From a virus, in IMG/VR virus record IMGVR_UViG_3300024239_000014, positions 124,001 through 188,000 of that record: a stretch of DNA of 64,000 nucleotides. One strand, given 5' to 3'. Shown one piece after another: positions 33,662-41,314 of this stretch. The notes under the pieces were generated by a model. It did not search any database, was not told where the DNA came from, and was given only the letters and a program-made list of their open reading frames with translations. A program made the position numbers and the translations under genes. Numbering within the stretch: the stretch's first letter is position 1; each line of letters begins with the position of its first letter.

Positions 33662-34031
33662 CGTCCTCGTCTGCCATGTCAAGGGCTTTGAGTCGGTTGG
33701 ATTCTCGCACCCGTCTACGGTGTGCCTTCCCTTCGCGACAATTGGGACATACGGGAATGGGCGGATCTTCTGAGGCGTCACCCCAATAACTGAAGTACAA
33801 CAAATCCTTGACCTTGAATTCACCGTCGCAGTCGTTGCAGTAATCAGTCAGATTTTCAGCTGCCTCCACATTCGATTTATGACAGTCAGCACAACTGGCA
33901 TTGATCTCAATAGTACCGCAGCTATCAGATACGATCGTGATGACTGGTGCAACATCACCCATTTTCAAATGTGGGCAGAGGTCAGCATCTGGAATGTCGA
34001 TGACTTTATTGAAAACGCGTTCGATGCCCAT
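33654..34031 (-). CDS. Zinc-ribbon protein, early
   Basis: Start at the ATG at 34031 (AAGG ~9 bases upstream). Product 125 residues with three CxxC pairs (CADCHKS, CNDCDGE, CPNCREGK) and more Cys before (ADLCPHL), fitting one or two zinc ribbons. It has an acidic C-terminal ADEDDE. First gene after an early-type promoter whose likely +1 lies 30 bases upstream. Such small zinc proteins often bind RNA polymerase or nucleic acid. Confidence 0.7.
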   Translation of the reverse strand: MGIERVFNKVIDIPDADLCPHLKMGDVAPVITIVSDSCGTIEINASCADCHKSNVEAAENLTDYCNDCDGEFKVKDLLYFSYWGDASEDPPIPVCPNCREGKAHRRRVRESNRLKALDMADEDDE

Positions 34032-34058
34032 GTGCAATTACCTTTGTGAGTACAGGTC

Positions 34059-34075
34059 CACGCTAGTGATATAGG
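34059..34075 (-). promoter_or_regulatory. Early-type phage promoter
   Basis: Minus strand reads CCTATATCAC-TAGC-GTG, the best match to the consensus, placed between a T-run terminator and the zinc-ribbon gene. Confidence 0.8.
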
Positions 34076-34090
34076 TGTTTAAAATTTTAG

Positions 34091-34123
34091 CAAAAAAAAA
34101 AGAGGAAGGGTCTCCTTCCTCTT
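34091..34123 (-). terminator. Rho-independent terminator, minus strand
   Basis: AAGAGGAAGG-gtct-CCTTCCTCTT with a long A-run at its left, giving a U-run on the minus strand. Ends the unit whose last gene stops at 34140. Confidence 0.85.
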
Positions 34124-34139
34124 TTATGTCGTTTTCAGG

Positions 34140-35078
34140 TTAGTCTTGCTGGTTCGGTTCACCGGCTTCATCGACAGGTTTTGTCGACTCGAGATGACTG
34201 AGCAATTTATCGACAATGCGCGGGAGCTTGCCTTCTGGCTGATGCGGTATTGCGATACAGCGCTTGCTGTACTCTGAGTCAACCAGATCTGAGCCAAGGA
34301 AGAATTCCCAGCGCGGAATCACATCACCGAAGTGGGTACTGAGCACATTAGTCATCGACTTCGCGACAACGTCCGCATCGACGTACTCTTCAACGTCAAT
34401 AGTGCGCACCATTCTCCAACGATCGTCTTCGATGGTTTGCGCTACCCAGTATTCCTTGACTGCAAACGGGTACAGGTTGCCGGGTTCTGACTTGTCCCAA
34501 ATTACGCGAACATGAACCTGGATGCCAGGTGAAACCGAGCCGCGTAATACGATAACATGACACGGTTTCGGATAACTGTTGTCCAGATAGATTCCGGGTT
34601 GCACGTAATCGCCGCGACCGCGCGGTTGTACATATTCCTCAGTCGGCATAGAACCAACAAAGCGTTCGCCGTATTCGTTGTAGAAGACGAGTTCACGTTC
34701 TTCGCCGTTCACCTCGATCAACAACCCAAGGTGACCGATCAGTTCTCCTACCGGGTCGGTGCCACTGATTTCATACACAGCGCCAGCAAGGTAAGAGATG
34801 CGTTCACCTGCTGCCAGCAACCCAGTGGTTTCATTCTTCACGAGGAGTCGTCGGTTAGCCGGCGCGCGCATCTGCGGACGATAGCGACCTTCAATGATAC
34901 CACGGACCGCTTCGTAGAACTCGAGGTCGCCGCCGTACTTAACCACCTGTTGGATAAACTGGTAGTTGGCTTTGTCGGTCTCATGAATGATGGCCGCCTG
35001 CTTATCTTCAGGACGCACCGCGTTGTTCACAGCTTCGCTGAAGTTCTTTACGTAGTTAACGAGACGTTGAAACAGCAT
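34140..35078 (-). CDS. Hypothetical protein
   Basis: The ATG at 35078 (MLFQRLVNYV) has AAGGAAA upstream. Product 312 residues. A helical N-terminus (~1-60) precedes a strand-rich domain containing LLAAGERISYLAGAVYEISG and LPRIVDKLLSHLEST at the end. No family recognised. Confidence 0.65.
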   Translation of the reverse strand: MLFQRLVNYVKNFSEAVNNAVRPEDKQAAIIHETDKANYQFIQQVVKYGGDLEFYEAVRGIIEGRYRPQMRAPANRRLLVKNETTGLLAAGERISYLAGAVYEISGTDPVGELIGHLGLLIEVNGEERELVFYNEYGERFVGSMPTEEYVQPRGRGDYVQPGIYLDNSYPKPCHVIVLRGSVSPGIQVHVRVIWDKSEPGNLYPFAVKEYWVAQTIEDDRWRMVRTIDVEEYVDADVVAKSMTNVLSTHFGDVIPRWEFFLGSDLVDSEYSKRCIAIPHQPEGKLPRIVDKLLSHLESTKPVDEAGEPNQQD

Positions 35079-35079
35079 G

Positions 35080-35415
35080 TCAGTTTCCTTTGAATTTGAG
35101 GTGGTCTTTGTAGCTTTCAGGGGAGAGGGACGGAGAAACAACGATCGCTACAGCAACATCAGCGCTATAACGAAGGACCTTGCGGTAATCGTCTTCTGTC
35201 TCAATCCAGAGCAGTTTGCTACCTGAAAACACGGTCTTGGGTTTGTCTTTGAGAAGCTGTTGCGCCGCTGGGGTTAAGTGAGCAGGCATCGTCACTGCAA
35301 TGCGGCAAACATCGCGTTTACAGACGACGGGATACTTAGGCCACCCCAGTAGCTGTTTGGCGCCAGCAAGCGCTTCCTCGCGCTTTTTGAGGGCTTTGGT
35401 GTTAGTCATCGCCAT
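35080..35415 (-). CDS. Hypothetical basic protein (start uncertain)
   Basis: The frame reads MAMTNTKALKKREEALAGAK from 35415, but no good SD is seen; the TTG at 35475 is an alternative that would overlap the upstream gene. The product is 111 residues from the ATG. The C-terminal half (KPKTVFSGSKLLWIETEDDY) resembles HVFQSNEVMWVEVGEEWYG of the next gene, so the two may be paralogs. Confidence 0.55.
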   Translation of the reverse strand: MAMTNTKALKKREEALAGAKQLLGWPKYPVVCKRDVCRIAVTMPAHLTPAAQQLLKDKPKTVFSGSKLLWIETEDDYRKVLRYSADVAVAIVVSPSLSPESYKDHLKFKGN

Positions 35416-35452
35416 GGCCGCAAGATGGTGACACTGTCTACGAACTGCGGAT

Positions 35453-35713
35453 TTAGCAGGTTCTTTTTTTGTCAAAGATGATTGCTGGTCGGTCTTCGTA
35501 ATGATGCATACCGTACCACTCCTCTCCTACTTCCACCCACATTACCTCGTTACTCTGGAAGACATGATTGGGGTCCTTGTCCAGTATGGCACCTGCCGCC
35601 GGATTGACGTACACCTTCATGTTTTTGTAGAGCCCATGTATAGAGATAAACGACGCGATACGTCGTGAATTAGGGTCATCCAAGTTAAACTTGTATTCAG
35701 GTAGAGTAGGCAC
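35453..35713 (-). CDS. Small hypothetical protein
   Basis: An 86-residue protein starting at GTG with GAGG eight bases upstream, coupled to the preceding stop. Shares a K/H-x-V-F-x-S-x-x-x-x-W-x-E segment with the next gene downstream. Alpha/beta, function unknown. Confidence 0.6.
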   Translation of the reverse strand: MPTLPEYKFNLDDPNSRRIASFISIHGLYKNMKVYVNPAAGAILDKDPNHVFQSNEVMWVEVGEEWYGMHHYEDRPAIIFDKKRTC

Positions 35714-35715
35714 CT

Positions 35716-36291
35716 TTATTTACCTCGGTTCTTGATCGGAAAACATTCGTCCATCGAATGTTCCTCGCGAACACCCTTGCGACGAGATACGAAGTTTTGC
35801 ACAATGTTGTGCCAGCAGACCATCAGTTCAGCGCGCTCATCGTCACTAATCTCGGTAATCATCGCTGTACCGAGAAAACGCTTTAGCAGGGTATTCAGTA
35901 GCGGTGCAAGCTCGTGGGCCGACGTGTTACTGAAATACATCCCTCTAAGGTATTCGCAGATGACGTCCGTAAACGGGATCAGTCTGTTCATGCGTAAGAG
36001 TTCTGATGGTCCAAACCAATTGCGATCGCAGATGCTCGCGTATTCAGAATTGAACCAGGCGAACATGATGTACTTGCGGTTAGTGCTGCTGCTTTCTTCT
36101 GCGGCTGCTGGCTGTTGAACGGGCAATTCATTCAAGACACCTGCAACGACAGATTTGGCAAAAGGCGGTAGCAGCTGAAACAGCTTCTTCAGTTCATCTT
36201 TGATGTTATCGGGCAACTCGTGACGAGAAGCGAGATTACTAACAGTTTCAGCCAGTTCGGCCAGTTTCTTCGGATCGTCTGCAATAGTCAT
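35716..36291 (-). CDS. Helical hypothetical protein
   Basis: A 191-residue protein, AAGGAG before the ATG. A helical N-terminus (DPKKLAELAETVSNLASRHE), an Ala/Glu/Ser linker (~75-88) and an aromatic helical C-terminal domain. General style recalls the 12376 and 13839 proteins; similarity not proven. Confidence 0.6.
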   Translation of the reverse strand: MTIADDPKKLAELAETVSNLASRHELPDNIKDELKKLFQLLPPFAKSVVAGVLNELPVQQPAAAEESSSTNRKYIMFAWFNSEYASICDRNWFGPSELLRMNRLIPFTDVICEYLRGMYFSNTSAHELAPLLNTLLKRFLGTAMITEISDDERAELMVCWHNIVQNFVSRRKGVREEHSMDECFPIKNRGK

Positions 36292-36302
36292 GGGTAGCTC
36301 CT

Positions 36303-36581
36303 TTAGCGACGCCAGCTGCGTCGTCTCTTTTGTTCGTTAAGGGTCTCGTAAAAGGGTTTCGGCTTCTCGGCACTCTTGAGCATTTCGGCGTTAACTGATT
36401 TTACTAAAGCTTCTACGAACCTGGCACTGAATTCGATCTTCCCCGTTCGCCGACCATTACTAGCCACGATCCTGCGGTCGATAGTCATTATCGAAAGGAG
36501 TTGTTTCTCGGTGAATGAAGCGCCGTCGAAGATGATGATCGGTTTATCCTCGCCGGAGTCAGAACTATTTTCCTTAGCCAT
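36303..36581 (-). CDS. Small hypothetical protein
   Basis: A 92-residue protein, AAGGAC before the ATG. Acidic Ser-rich start and very basic end (EQKRRRSWRR). Part of the same operon as the helical protein downstream. Function unknown. Confidence 0.6.
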   Translation of the reverse strand: MAKENSSDSGEDKPIIIFDGASFTEKQLLSIMTIDRRIVASNGRRTGKIEFSARFVEALVKSVNAEMLKSAEKPKPFYETLNEQKRRRSWRR

Positions 36582-36613
36582 GATATTATTGTCCTTTACT
36601 AACGGTATAAGAA

Positions 36614-36635
36614 GGGAGGACCGATCGGTCCTCCC
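36614..36635. terminator. Intergenic palindrome/hairpin
   Basis: GGGAGGACC-gatc-GGTCCTCCC, with imperfect GTATAA/GTATGC flanks, between two minus-strand genes. Confidence 0.6.
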
Positions 36636-36668
36636 AGTATGCTGTTACGTCTTTCCGTGACTACATCG

Positions 36669-37229
36669 TCAACCAATATCAATAAGGAACAATGACGACT
36701 GATGCAACGCTCCCAGCCATTCAACCAGCTTGGCGAATTCGGTGTCACTGGTCGCAGCTGGGTATACGTAGTTCACCGGTGCGGCTGTGGGTTGCACAAA
36801 CGACACTGTGAACGCCTGGCCCGGATGCTCTTGGATGTATGTCGCCAAGGCATACGTGATTTCATTCAGCGTGTGGTTTCTGAACTGGATAACGCCATCA
36901 CCCGTAGACACCCAGACCACATACGGCGGATGTGGTAGTCGCCGCGGGTTGATGATCGATTCGTCCAGTTCAGCTGTGCGCTGACGATACAGTCGGTCCA
37001 GCATAGCAGACAGTTCGGTAATCGCCGTATTGCGGTCAATCCCCGGGATCAATCTCTGCATCTGAAGGACATATTGGTCCACCCGTTCAGCATCGGCGTA
37101 AATCGCCTTAGGGTTGACTTCCACTAACTGATCAGGAATCGCACCTGGATCAGTACTGGCCAGCTCACCCAGTGAAGCTGTACCATCTCCTTCGCCCAAC
37201 ACTGTCGCCAGATCGGTTTCACCGCTCAT
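36669..37229 (-). CDS. Hypothetical protein
   Basis: The ATG at 37229 has AAGGG eight bases upstream and overlaps the upstream stop region. Product 186 residues, acidic N-terminus, helical middle (QRLIPGIDRNTAITELSAML), then alpha/beta. No motifs recognised. Confidence 0.6.
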   Translation of the reverse strand: MSGETDLATVLGEGDGTASLGELASTDPGAIPDQLVEVNPKAIYADAERVDQYVLQMQRLIPGIDRNTAITELSAMLDRLYRQRTAELDESIINPRRLPHPPYVVWVSTGDGVIQFRNHTLNEITYALATYIQEHPGQAFTVSFVQPTAAPVNYVYPAATSDTEFAKLVEWLGALHQSSLFLIDIG

Positions 37230-37231
37230 GT

Positions 37232-37801
37232 TCAAAACCCTTCTTGCTTTTCGGGGATGACGATATAATGCGGATGTTCATCCGCACAGATTTGCGCCAG
37301 GAAGATCGGAGCCGCTTTCGGGTAGCTAATCGAATAGATACATTTACCCGATGGCAACTCAATCAACTGGTGTAGCAGCTCGCCGGTGTAGATTTCACTC
37401 AAACCAGTGAGGAGTTCTTCAGCAAAGAGCGATACTGCTGAGATGGCTGCATTCTGCGGGGAACCATCGTTCTCCGGACGCTGACGGTTCATCACCATCT
37501 CCACCATTTCCTGAGTACGGATAGCTTCCACACCAGGGATATCAAACAGATGCATCAGGGTATCGCCAGATTGATCCGCCAGAAGCGGTTTATCTGGAGT
37601 CATCTTCACCAGCATGGCAAAGATATTGCCAACAAGGTTGCAGTGGATCACCGAGACCTTGTAATCGTTGTGCGGCAGGTGTGGAGTGATCGACTTAATC
37701 AGCGGCATGATAGAATGGGTCATGCCCGTCAGGTCGACATCGCTATTGGTCGGACCGCAACGCGGGAGAGATGCAGTGGTGGTCACGTAGTAGAACAGCA
37801 T
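37232..37801 (-). CDS. Hypothetical protein
   Basis: The ATG at 37801 (MLFYYVTTTASL) has AAGGA upstream. Product 189 residues, mixed alpha/beta with several Cys. It lies in an operon with five similarly sized unknown genes (36669-39384). Function unknown. Confidence 0.6.
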   Translation of the reverse strand: MLFYYVTTTASLPRCGPTNSDVDLTGMTHSIMPLIKSITPHLPHNDYKVSVIHCNLVGNIFAMLVKMTPDKPLLADQSGDTLMHLFDIPGVEAIRTQEMVEMVMNRQRPENDGSPQNAAISAVSLFAEELLTGLSEIYTGELLHQLIELPSGKCIYSISYPKAAPIFLAQICADEHPHYIVIPEKQEGF

Positions 37802-37812
37802 GGGGAAGATCC

Positions 37813-38013
37813 TTATTGTTTTTGGGGTAAGTGAGGACAAAAGGCAGTGACGAAATACGGGTAGCCGCCTAAGTCGGTCAAATCGTTGTCAATGGTTTCA
37901 CACAACGACTCAACCGACTCAATGGTAGCAGTGATAGAAAGCCGCGTTTCATCACACAGGGTCTGCGCTTTCAGAAACAGGTTCTGAAGCGTCGTTTTCT
38001 GCTTGGGCTTCAC
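37813..38013 (-). CDS. Small helical hypothetical protein
   Basis: The GTG at 38013 (VKPKQKTTLQN) has AAGG six bases upstream but lies inside the end of the upstream gene (62-base overlap). Product 66 residues, helical with an aromatic end. Supported by the SD and the otherwise empty gap; the start is moderately sure. Confidence 0.5.
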   Translation of the reverse strand: MKPKQKTTLQNLFLKAQTLCDETRLSITATIESVESLCETIDNDLTDLGGYPYFVTAFCPHLPQKQ

Positions 38014-38803
38014 GGGTCGCCTTGGTGGTATCAAAGTCAGGCCAGGTCGGTACAGCAGTGAACATGATGTTCATTTCAAACTGGTTCAGATACTTGAGCC
38101 ATTCTTCCTTGGTCTTGTTCAAACGACCCGGATTGATGACTTCGATATCCACCAACGTCATTGGCACATTGGCTGATACCGCATCAGTAAACGGCGAGCT
38201 TTGTTTCCACACGTCAAACCAGAAGTCAAACGTGACGGTGAGCTCCAGTTCCGCACCAGTTTGCTTAATCAGCTGCAGTGCTTTAATCGGTGATTTACCA
38301 GAAACAATCACCTTACCGGTAGCTTTACCTTCTAACCGGAGCTCATTATCCTCGATCGGTTTCAGGACAATGAACGACGTCTCTGTGATCGTGCTGAACA
38401 GTTCGCGGGTATTGCTGCTCTTACCGGTAGCATAGCAGCGCGCTTTATCGATCAAAGCTACCTTTGGCAATAGTTGGCCGATGTCTTCATCTGGAAAGCG
38501 TTCGTGTCCCATCCGCCCAGCAGCTTGGTAGTTAATCAAGGCTTCACGATTTGCTGTGCTCTTCAGACGACTACCTGGCAGGTACATGCAGATGCGCGCT
38601 ACGTCTTCTTTGGCATAGCTCACTTCTTTGTTTGACATCGACTGGTGATGAGGTGCCCAGTGATTTTCAGCTGAGATGAAGTCACAGGGGCCAATATGTC
38701 GACCATTCTTCAATTCCAGGCTGTATGCCGAAGTGGGGTAAACTGGTGTATCCGCATCGACCCAAACGCCGAAGTCGTAACACGCGTGATTAAAGGTAGC
38801 CAT
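37952..38803 (-). CDS. Hypothetical protein
   Basis: The ATG at 38803 (MATFNHACYDFG) has AGGAAG upstream. Product 283 residues: alpha/beta core, several His in NHWAPHHQS, an acidic disordered tail (EAQAENDASEPVSES). Composition suggests a DNA- or nucleotide-related soluble protein, but no family is recognised. Confidence 0.65.
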   Translation of the reverse strand: MATFNHACYDFGVWVDADTPVYPTSAYSLELKNGRHIGPCDFISAENHWAPHHQSMSNKEVSYAKEDVARICMYLPGSRLKSTANREALINYQAAGRMGHERFPDEDIGQLLPKVALIDKARCYATGKSSNTRELFSTITETSFIVLKPIEDNELRLEGKATGKVIVSGKSPIKALQLIKQTGAELELTVTFDFWFDVWKQSSPFTDAVSANVPMTLVDIEVINPGRLNKTKEEWLKYLNQFEMNIMFTAVPTWPDFDTTKATREAQAENDASEPVSESADPV

Positions 38804-39209
38804 ATCGTTTCTTCTTCCTGTATTCAACAAGGTGGTTAAGGTAGGTTTCAAAAAGGTCGACGGTTTCGGCTGTATACGTCAAAACCATAAACACACCTTT
38901 CTCAGCGAAGCTTTCGCCAAGAAAAACACTACCTGTTTTTAATTGTTGGCTGTCTCGAGGTAACTTGTAACGGATGACAAACTGTCCCGATACCGGTACT
39001 TTCTGAGGCCCGTAGATAATGGTCTGCGTGAATGCACCCGTTCCCACAAAGTGGATAGGCATTACCACTTCGCGAGGGATTGGGTAACGTTCGGTGTACA
39101 GGATTTCGCCATTACCGTCGATGAGGTCGAGTGCCTCAAGCTTGATCGGCGGAGGTGGTAACCTTCGGTGCCCGACACGGAGTGTCACAGACCCATTCGA
39201 GTGCGTCAT
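38790..39209 (-). CDS. Hypothetical protein
   Basis: A 139-residue strand-rich protein starting at the ATG at 39209, with AGGT four to five bases upstream. Its first ~25 codons overlap the end of the upstream gene, so a later start is possible. Ends KKKRYGYL. Function unknown. Confidence 0.55.
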   Translation of the reverse strand: MTHSNGSVTLRVGHRRLPPPPIKLEALDLIDGNGEILYTERYPIPREVVMPIHFVGTGAFTQTIIYGPQKVPVSGQFVIRYKLPRDSQQLKTGSVFLGESFAEKGVFMVLTYTAETVDLFETYLNHLVEYRKKKRYGYL

Positions 39210-39384
39210 ATTTACCTACCAACACCCCGAAGGCGAGCTTGATGCGAAACCAAAGACCATCGAAACGGTGATTTACGGGACGGGCTGCACACCAGACGTC
39301 GTGCAACTCACCGTTCGCTGCCTTTCGTTTGTAGCACGTTTGCACCGACCAGTTCACCATTTCATCTGCGTTATACAGCGCCAT
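39136..39384 (-). CDS. Hypothetical protein
   Basis: An 82-residue protein whose ATG lies inside the end of the upstream zinc gene (14-base overlap). Aromatic and Cys-containing (WSVQTCYKRKA, VWCAARP, EWVCDTPC) with a possible metal site. Overlaps the next start by 74 bases. Confidence 0.55.
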   Translation of the reverse strand: MALYNADEMVNWSVQTCYKRKAANGELHDVWCAARPVNHRFDGLWFRIKLAFGVLVGKYDALEWVCDTPCRAPKVTTSADQA

Positions 39385-39586
39385 CGGCCTGCCCCTCTTC
39401 CTTGGTTTCGATCAGGTTGTTGACTTCGGTGATGCTGTAGTCGCAACCGCAGTACGCACAGCCATCAGGACACGTGGTGGATTCGGGCAACAACTCCTTC
39501 GAATACTCCAGACGATTCCCTTGAAAACCGTTGCAGTACTCGCACCAGCCATTGTAGAACTTGTCTACGCGATATACGTAAATCAT
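39371..39586 (-). CDS. Small zinc-binding protein, early
   Basis: A 71-residue protein, AAAGGAG before the ATG. Two Cys pairs, WCEYCNGF and CAYCGCDY (with an extra Cys at CPDGC), fit a small zinc ribbon. First gene after the early-type promoter at 39643, so probably expressed early. Role unknown. Confidence 0.7.
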   Translation of the reverse strand: MIYVYRVDKFYNGWCEYCNGFQGNRLEYSKELLPESTTCPDGCAYCGCDYSITEVNNLIETKEEGQADGAV

Positions 39587-39642
39587 GAGTAGGCTCCTTT
39601 TGCATACATGGGAATGATACGTTTGTATTGACAGCGTCAGTT

Positions 39643-39659
39643 CACAGCGGTAATGTAGA
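39643..39659 (-). promoter_or_regulatory. Early-type phage promoter
   Basis: Minus strand reads TCTACATTAC-CGCT-GTG, 57 bases upstream of the zinc gene and directly after the terminator of the AcrIII-1-like operon. Confidence 0.7.
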
Positions 39660-39668
39660 TCTTAAATA

Positions 39669-39740
39669 ATTTAGCAAAAAAAAATTCTACCGACGCACGT
39701 CTACCTACAGACCGGAGTCTGGGTTACATGCGTCGGATTA
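39669..39740 (-). terminator. Complex terminator with nested hairpins
   Basis: On the minus strand an outer stem CCGACGCA/TGCGTCGG encloses CAGAC-tccg-GTCTG, which overlaps an alternative GTCT/AGAC pairing. It is followed by TAGAA and a run of nine T. It closes the operon with the AcrIII-1-like gene. Differs from the simple purine-arm hairpins elsewhere. Confidence 0.75.
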
Positions 39741-39750
39741 TAACGGCCTT

Positions 39751-39825
39751 TTACCGGGCCGGGACGGTCGGGTAGTCGCCCTGGCGTACAGGGTCTACCC
39801 GGCGGAGCACTTCATCCCACTCCAT
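39751..39825 (-). CDS. Very small protein (24 codons)
   Basis: ATG with a perfect AAGGAGG seven bases upstream, open for 24 codons (MEWDEVLRRVDPVRQGDYPT, then VPAR). It sits last in the AcrIII-1-like operon, just before the complex terminator, in an otherwise gene-free 310-base stretch (39587-39897). Real expression is likely from the SD; function unknown. Confidence 0.55.
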   Translation of the reverse strand: MEWDEVLRRVDPVRQGDYPTVPAR

Positions 39826-39845
39826 AATTACCTCCTTAGGCTAAA

Positions 39846-39897
39846 GTTAAGAAACACCCCCCGGAATTGTTTTACTAGCCTCCGCGGACTAGGACCC
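39846..39897 (-). promoter_or_regulatory. Structured 5' leader element, copy A
   Basis: Minus strand: a CTAG...GGCTAG hairpin followed by GTAAAACAATTCCGGGG. The same layout, hairpin plus GTAAAAYAATTCYGGGG, precedes the AcrIII-1-like gene (copy B). A likely cis element for promoter, processing or translation control. Confidence 0.5.
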
Positions 39898-40131
39898 TTA
39901 CGCCACGAGGTCGGTGTGCTCTTCCAGAGCTGCGAGTAGGTCAACCAACTTCATGTTGTAACCCACTTCGTTCCGCGTCCATACGGAAAAAACATAGCGC
40001 TCTTCCTCCACCAGCGCAACATCCGTATTCTCCGTCCCGTCTGGTGTGAACATCCGGGATGTCTGCAGGCGGAACAGGAAAGTCCAATCATCCTTGTCAA
40101 ACGTATCGGCGTTGGCTTTAGTGATCAACAT
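39898..40131 (-). CDS. Hypothetical protein, operon partner of AcrIII-1-like gene
   Basis: The ATG at 40131 has AGGAGG upstream; longer readings lack support. The product is 77 residues (MLITKANADTFDKDDWTFLF...): acidic, with a strand-rich middle (YVFSVWTRNEVGYN) and a helical end. Third of four genes in a closed early operon. A counter-defence role is possible by association only. Confidence 0.65.
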   Translation of the reverse strand: MLITKANADTFDKDDWTFLFRLQTSRMFTPDGTENTDVALVEEERYVFSVWTRNEVGYNMKLVDLLAALEEHTDLVA

Positions 40132-40277
40132 GCTGGCCTCCTGGGCTCCGGGGAATTGGTTGGTACACCGTGTTTCTCTGTTCTGTTTCCAAGTCGCCCG
40201 CCACGTGCGGTCACCTGCGCTTTTCAGCAGGTGCAAGACTCAGCCCGACTTTACGGGTAGGTGCTCTGTCGGTCCGC

Positions 40278-40577
40278 TTACTGGCGTTCGATCAGCATCG
40301 CAGTTACACCGATGGCCAGAATTTCTTCTGCGGTGTACTCACGGCCGAACTCCGTGCGACCCATGACTTTAAGGCTCAGAGCCTGGTCATAGCCGTCACA
40401 GACAGAACGATCAGCAGTCGGCTCAATCCCCAGAACCCGCACAGTGGAGTGACCCACGTAGTTCTTAGGATTGTGGGTTTTCACCCACTCCGCAGCTTCC
40501 TCGAGGGAAATGTAGCGCATGGTGTACGCACCTTCCTCGAGCAGCATCGGAGTCGACAGAATGACGTTTCGGGTCAT
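40278..40577 (-). CDS. acrIII-1: AcrIII-1-like (DUF1874) viral ring nuclease
   Basis: A 99-residue protein, AAAGGAAA before the ATG. It follows the DUF1874/STIV B116 pattern end to end: ILSTPML at the start, YISLEEAAEWV, then YVGHSTVRVLG with the conserved His (His43 here). Next come a charged DRSVCDGYDQALSLK strand, GRTEFGRE and TAEEILAIG. In AcrIII-1 this His is catalytic and the dimer degrades cyclic tetra-adenylate, switching off type III CRISPR effector nucleases. The operon has an early-type promoter, as expected for an anti-CRISPR. Recognised by pattern, without a database search. Confidence 0.75.
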   Translation of the reverse strand: MTRNVILSTPMLLEEGAYTMRYISLEEAAEWVKTHNPKNYVGHSTVRVLGIEPTADRSVCDGYDQALSLKVMGRTEFGREYTAEEILAIGVTAMLIERQ

Positions 40578-40602
40578 GTCGCTTTCCTTTGTTGGTTAAT
40601 CT

Positions 40603-40655
40603 TCCTCTTGCGAGGGCCCCAGAATTATTTTACCAGCTTCCGTGGGCTGGGGTGT
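40603..40655 (-). promoter_or_regulatory. Structured 5' leader element, copy B
   Basis: Minus strand: CCCCAGC...GCTGG hairpin then GTAAAATAATTCTGGGG, where CCCCAG could instead pair with CTGGGG. It lies 26-80 bases before the AcrIII-1-like start. Nearly the same as copy A at 39846. Confidence 0.5.
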
Positions 40656-40661
40656 TAGCCT

Positions 40662-41159
40662 TTAGTGGAAAGATGATGGCCCGCGCGACACAAGCTCGCA
40701 GAACATGGTGAAGGCACCATCCTTGGAGAAGAAGATAGGAGAGATAATCTCCTTGATTTTCTCCCCCTTCTCGGTAATCTCGATAATCTCTTCATGCGAA
40801 GACCGGTAAGCGTCCATGCTCTCGAAAAAGGCCTTGAACTTCTCGGTTTCAACAACCGAGAGTTGACCGAGCACCCCACCGGCCAAGGCGGCGACCGCCG
40901 CCAGCTCGGCGTCCATGACAGGGATTGCCTGGAAGGCGATGCACGCCTCCAGGTTATCGGCCAACTCTGGGAACAACTCGCGAGAGCTGTTCACCCACAG
41001 CTTGGCTGCTTCCAAGTCAGAGCTGGTGTACACCAGCTCTTCTGGAACTACCAGCTCACCCATGAAGGGGGTGAGCTTGGCGACGGCGTCATCGCCGTAG
41101 GTGGCGGCGATGGCGGTACGGAGCGCGGCGATGGTGGTAGTGGTGTCGATAGTATTCAT
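40662..41159 (-). CDS. Hypothetical protein, first gene of the AcrIII-1-like operon
   Basis: The ATG at 41159 has GAGGA eight bases upstream. The product has 165 residues, acidic and helical, starting MNTIDTTTTIAALRTAIAAT. It is a paralog of the next upstream gene: YGDDAVAKLTPFMGELVVPE aligns with FGADSIERLAKVLPSLIIPE. First gene after the early promoter at 41224. Confidence 0.7.
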   Translation of the reverse strand: MNTIDTTTTIAALRTAIAATYGDDAVAKLTPFMGELVVPEELVYTSSDLEAAKLWVNSSRELFPELADNLEACIAFQAIPVMDAELAAVAALAGGVLGQLSVVETEKFKAFFESMDAYRSSHEEIIEITEKGEKIKEIISPIFFSKDGAFTMFCELVSRGPSSFH

Positions 41160-41223
41160 GTCGTAATCCTCTTTTTTGTTCACGTTGTGGAAGCGAGTTT
41201 CCAGTGCACTCGAGCTTCCGGCT

Positions 41224-41240
41224 CACCTTAACGATATAGG
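41224..41240 (-). promoter_or_regulatory. Early-type phage promoter
   Basis: Minus strand reads CCTATATCGT-TAAG-GTG, 65 bases upstream of the first gene of the AcrIII-1-like operon, right after a T-run terminator. Confidence 0.75.
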
Positions 41241-41270
41241 TTTGAGATTTTTTGGGATTCGATTTTGATG

Positions 41271-41301
41271 AAAAAAAGAGGAGAGGGAAATCCCTCTCCT
41301 C
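41271..41301 (-). terminator. Rho-independent terminator, minus strand
   Basis: GAGGAGAGGGA-aa-TCCCTCTCCTC with A7 on its left side, so U7 on the minus strand. Ends the unit whose last gene stops at 41315. Confidence 0.85.
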
Positions 41302-41314
41302 CTATACCGTTGCG

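Noticed and set aside
39669-39740. Possible tRNA: a CCGACGC/GCGTCGG stem of seven base pairs
   Set aside because: Only 47 bases lie between the stem ends and there is no T-arm; a terminator with nested hairpins and T9 explains it better.
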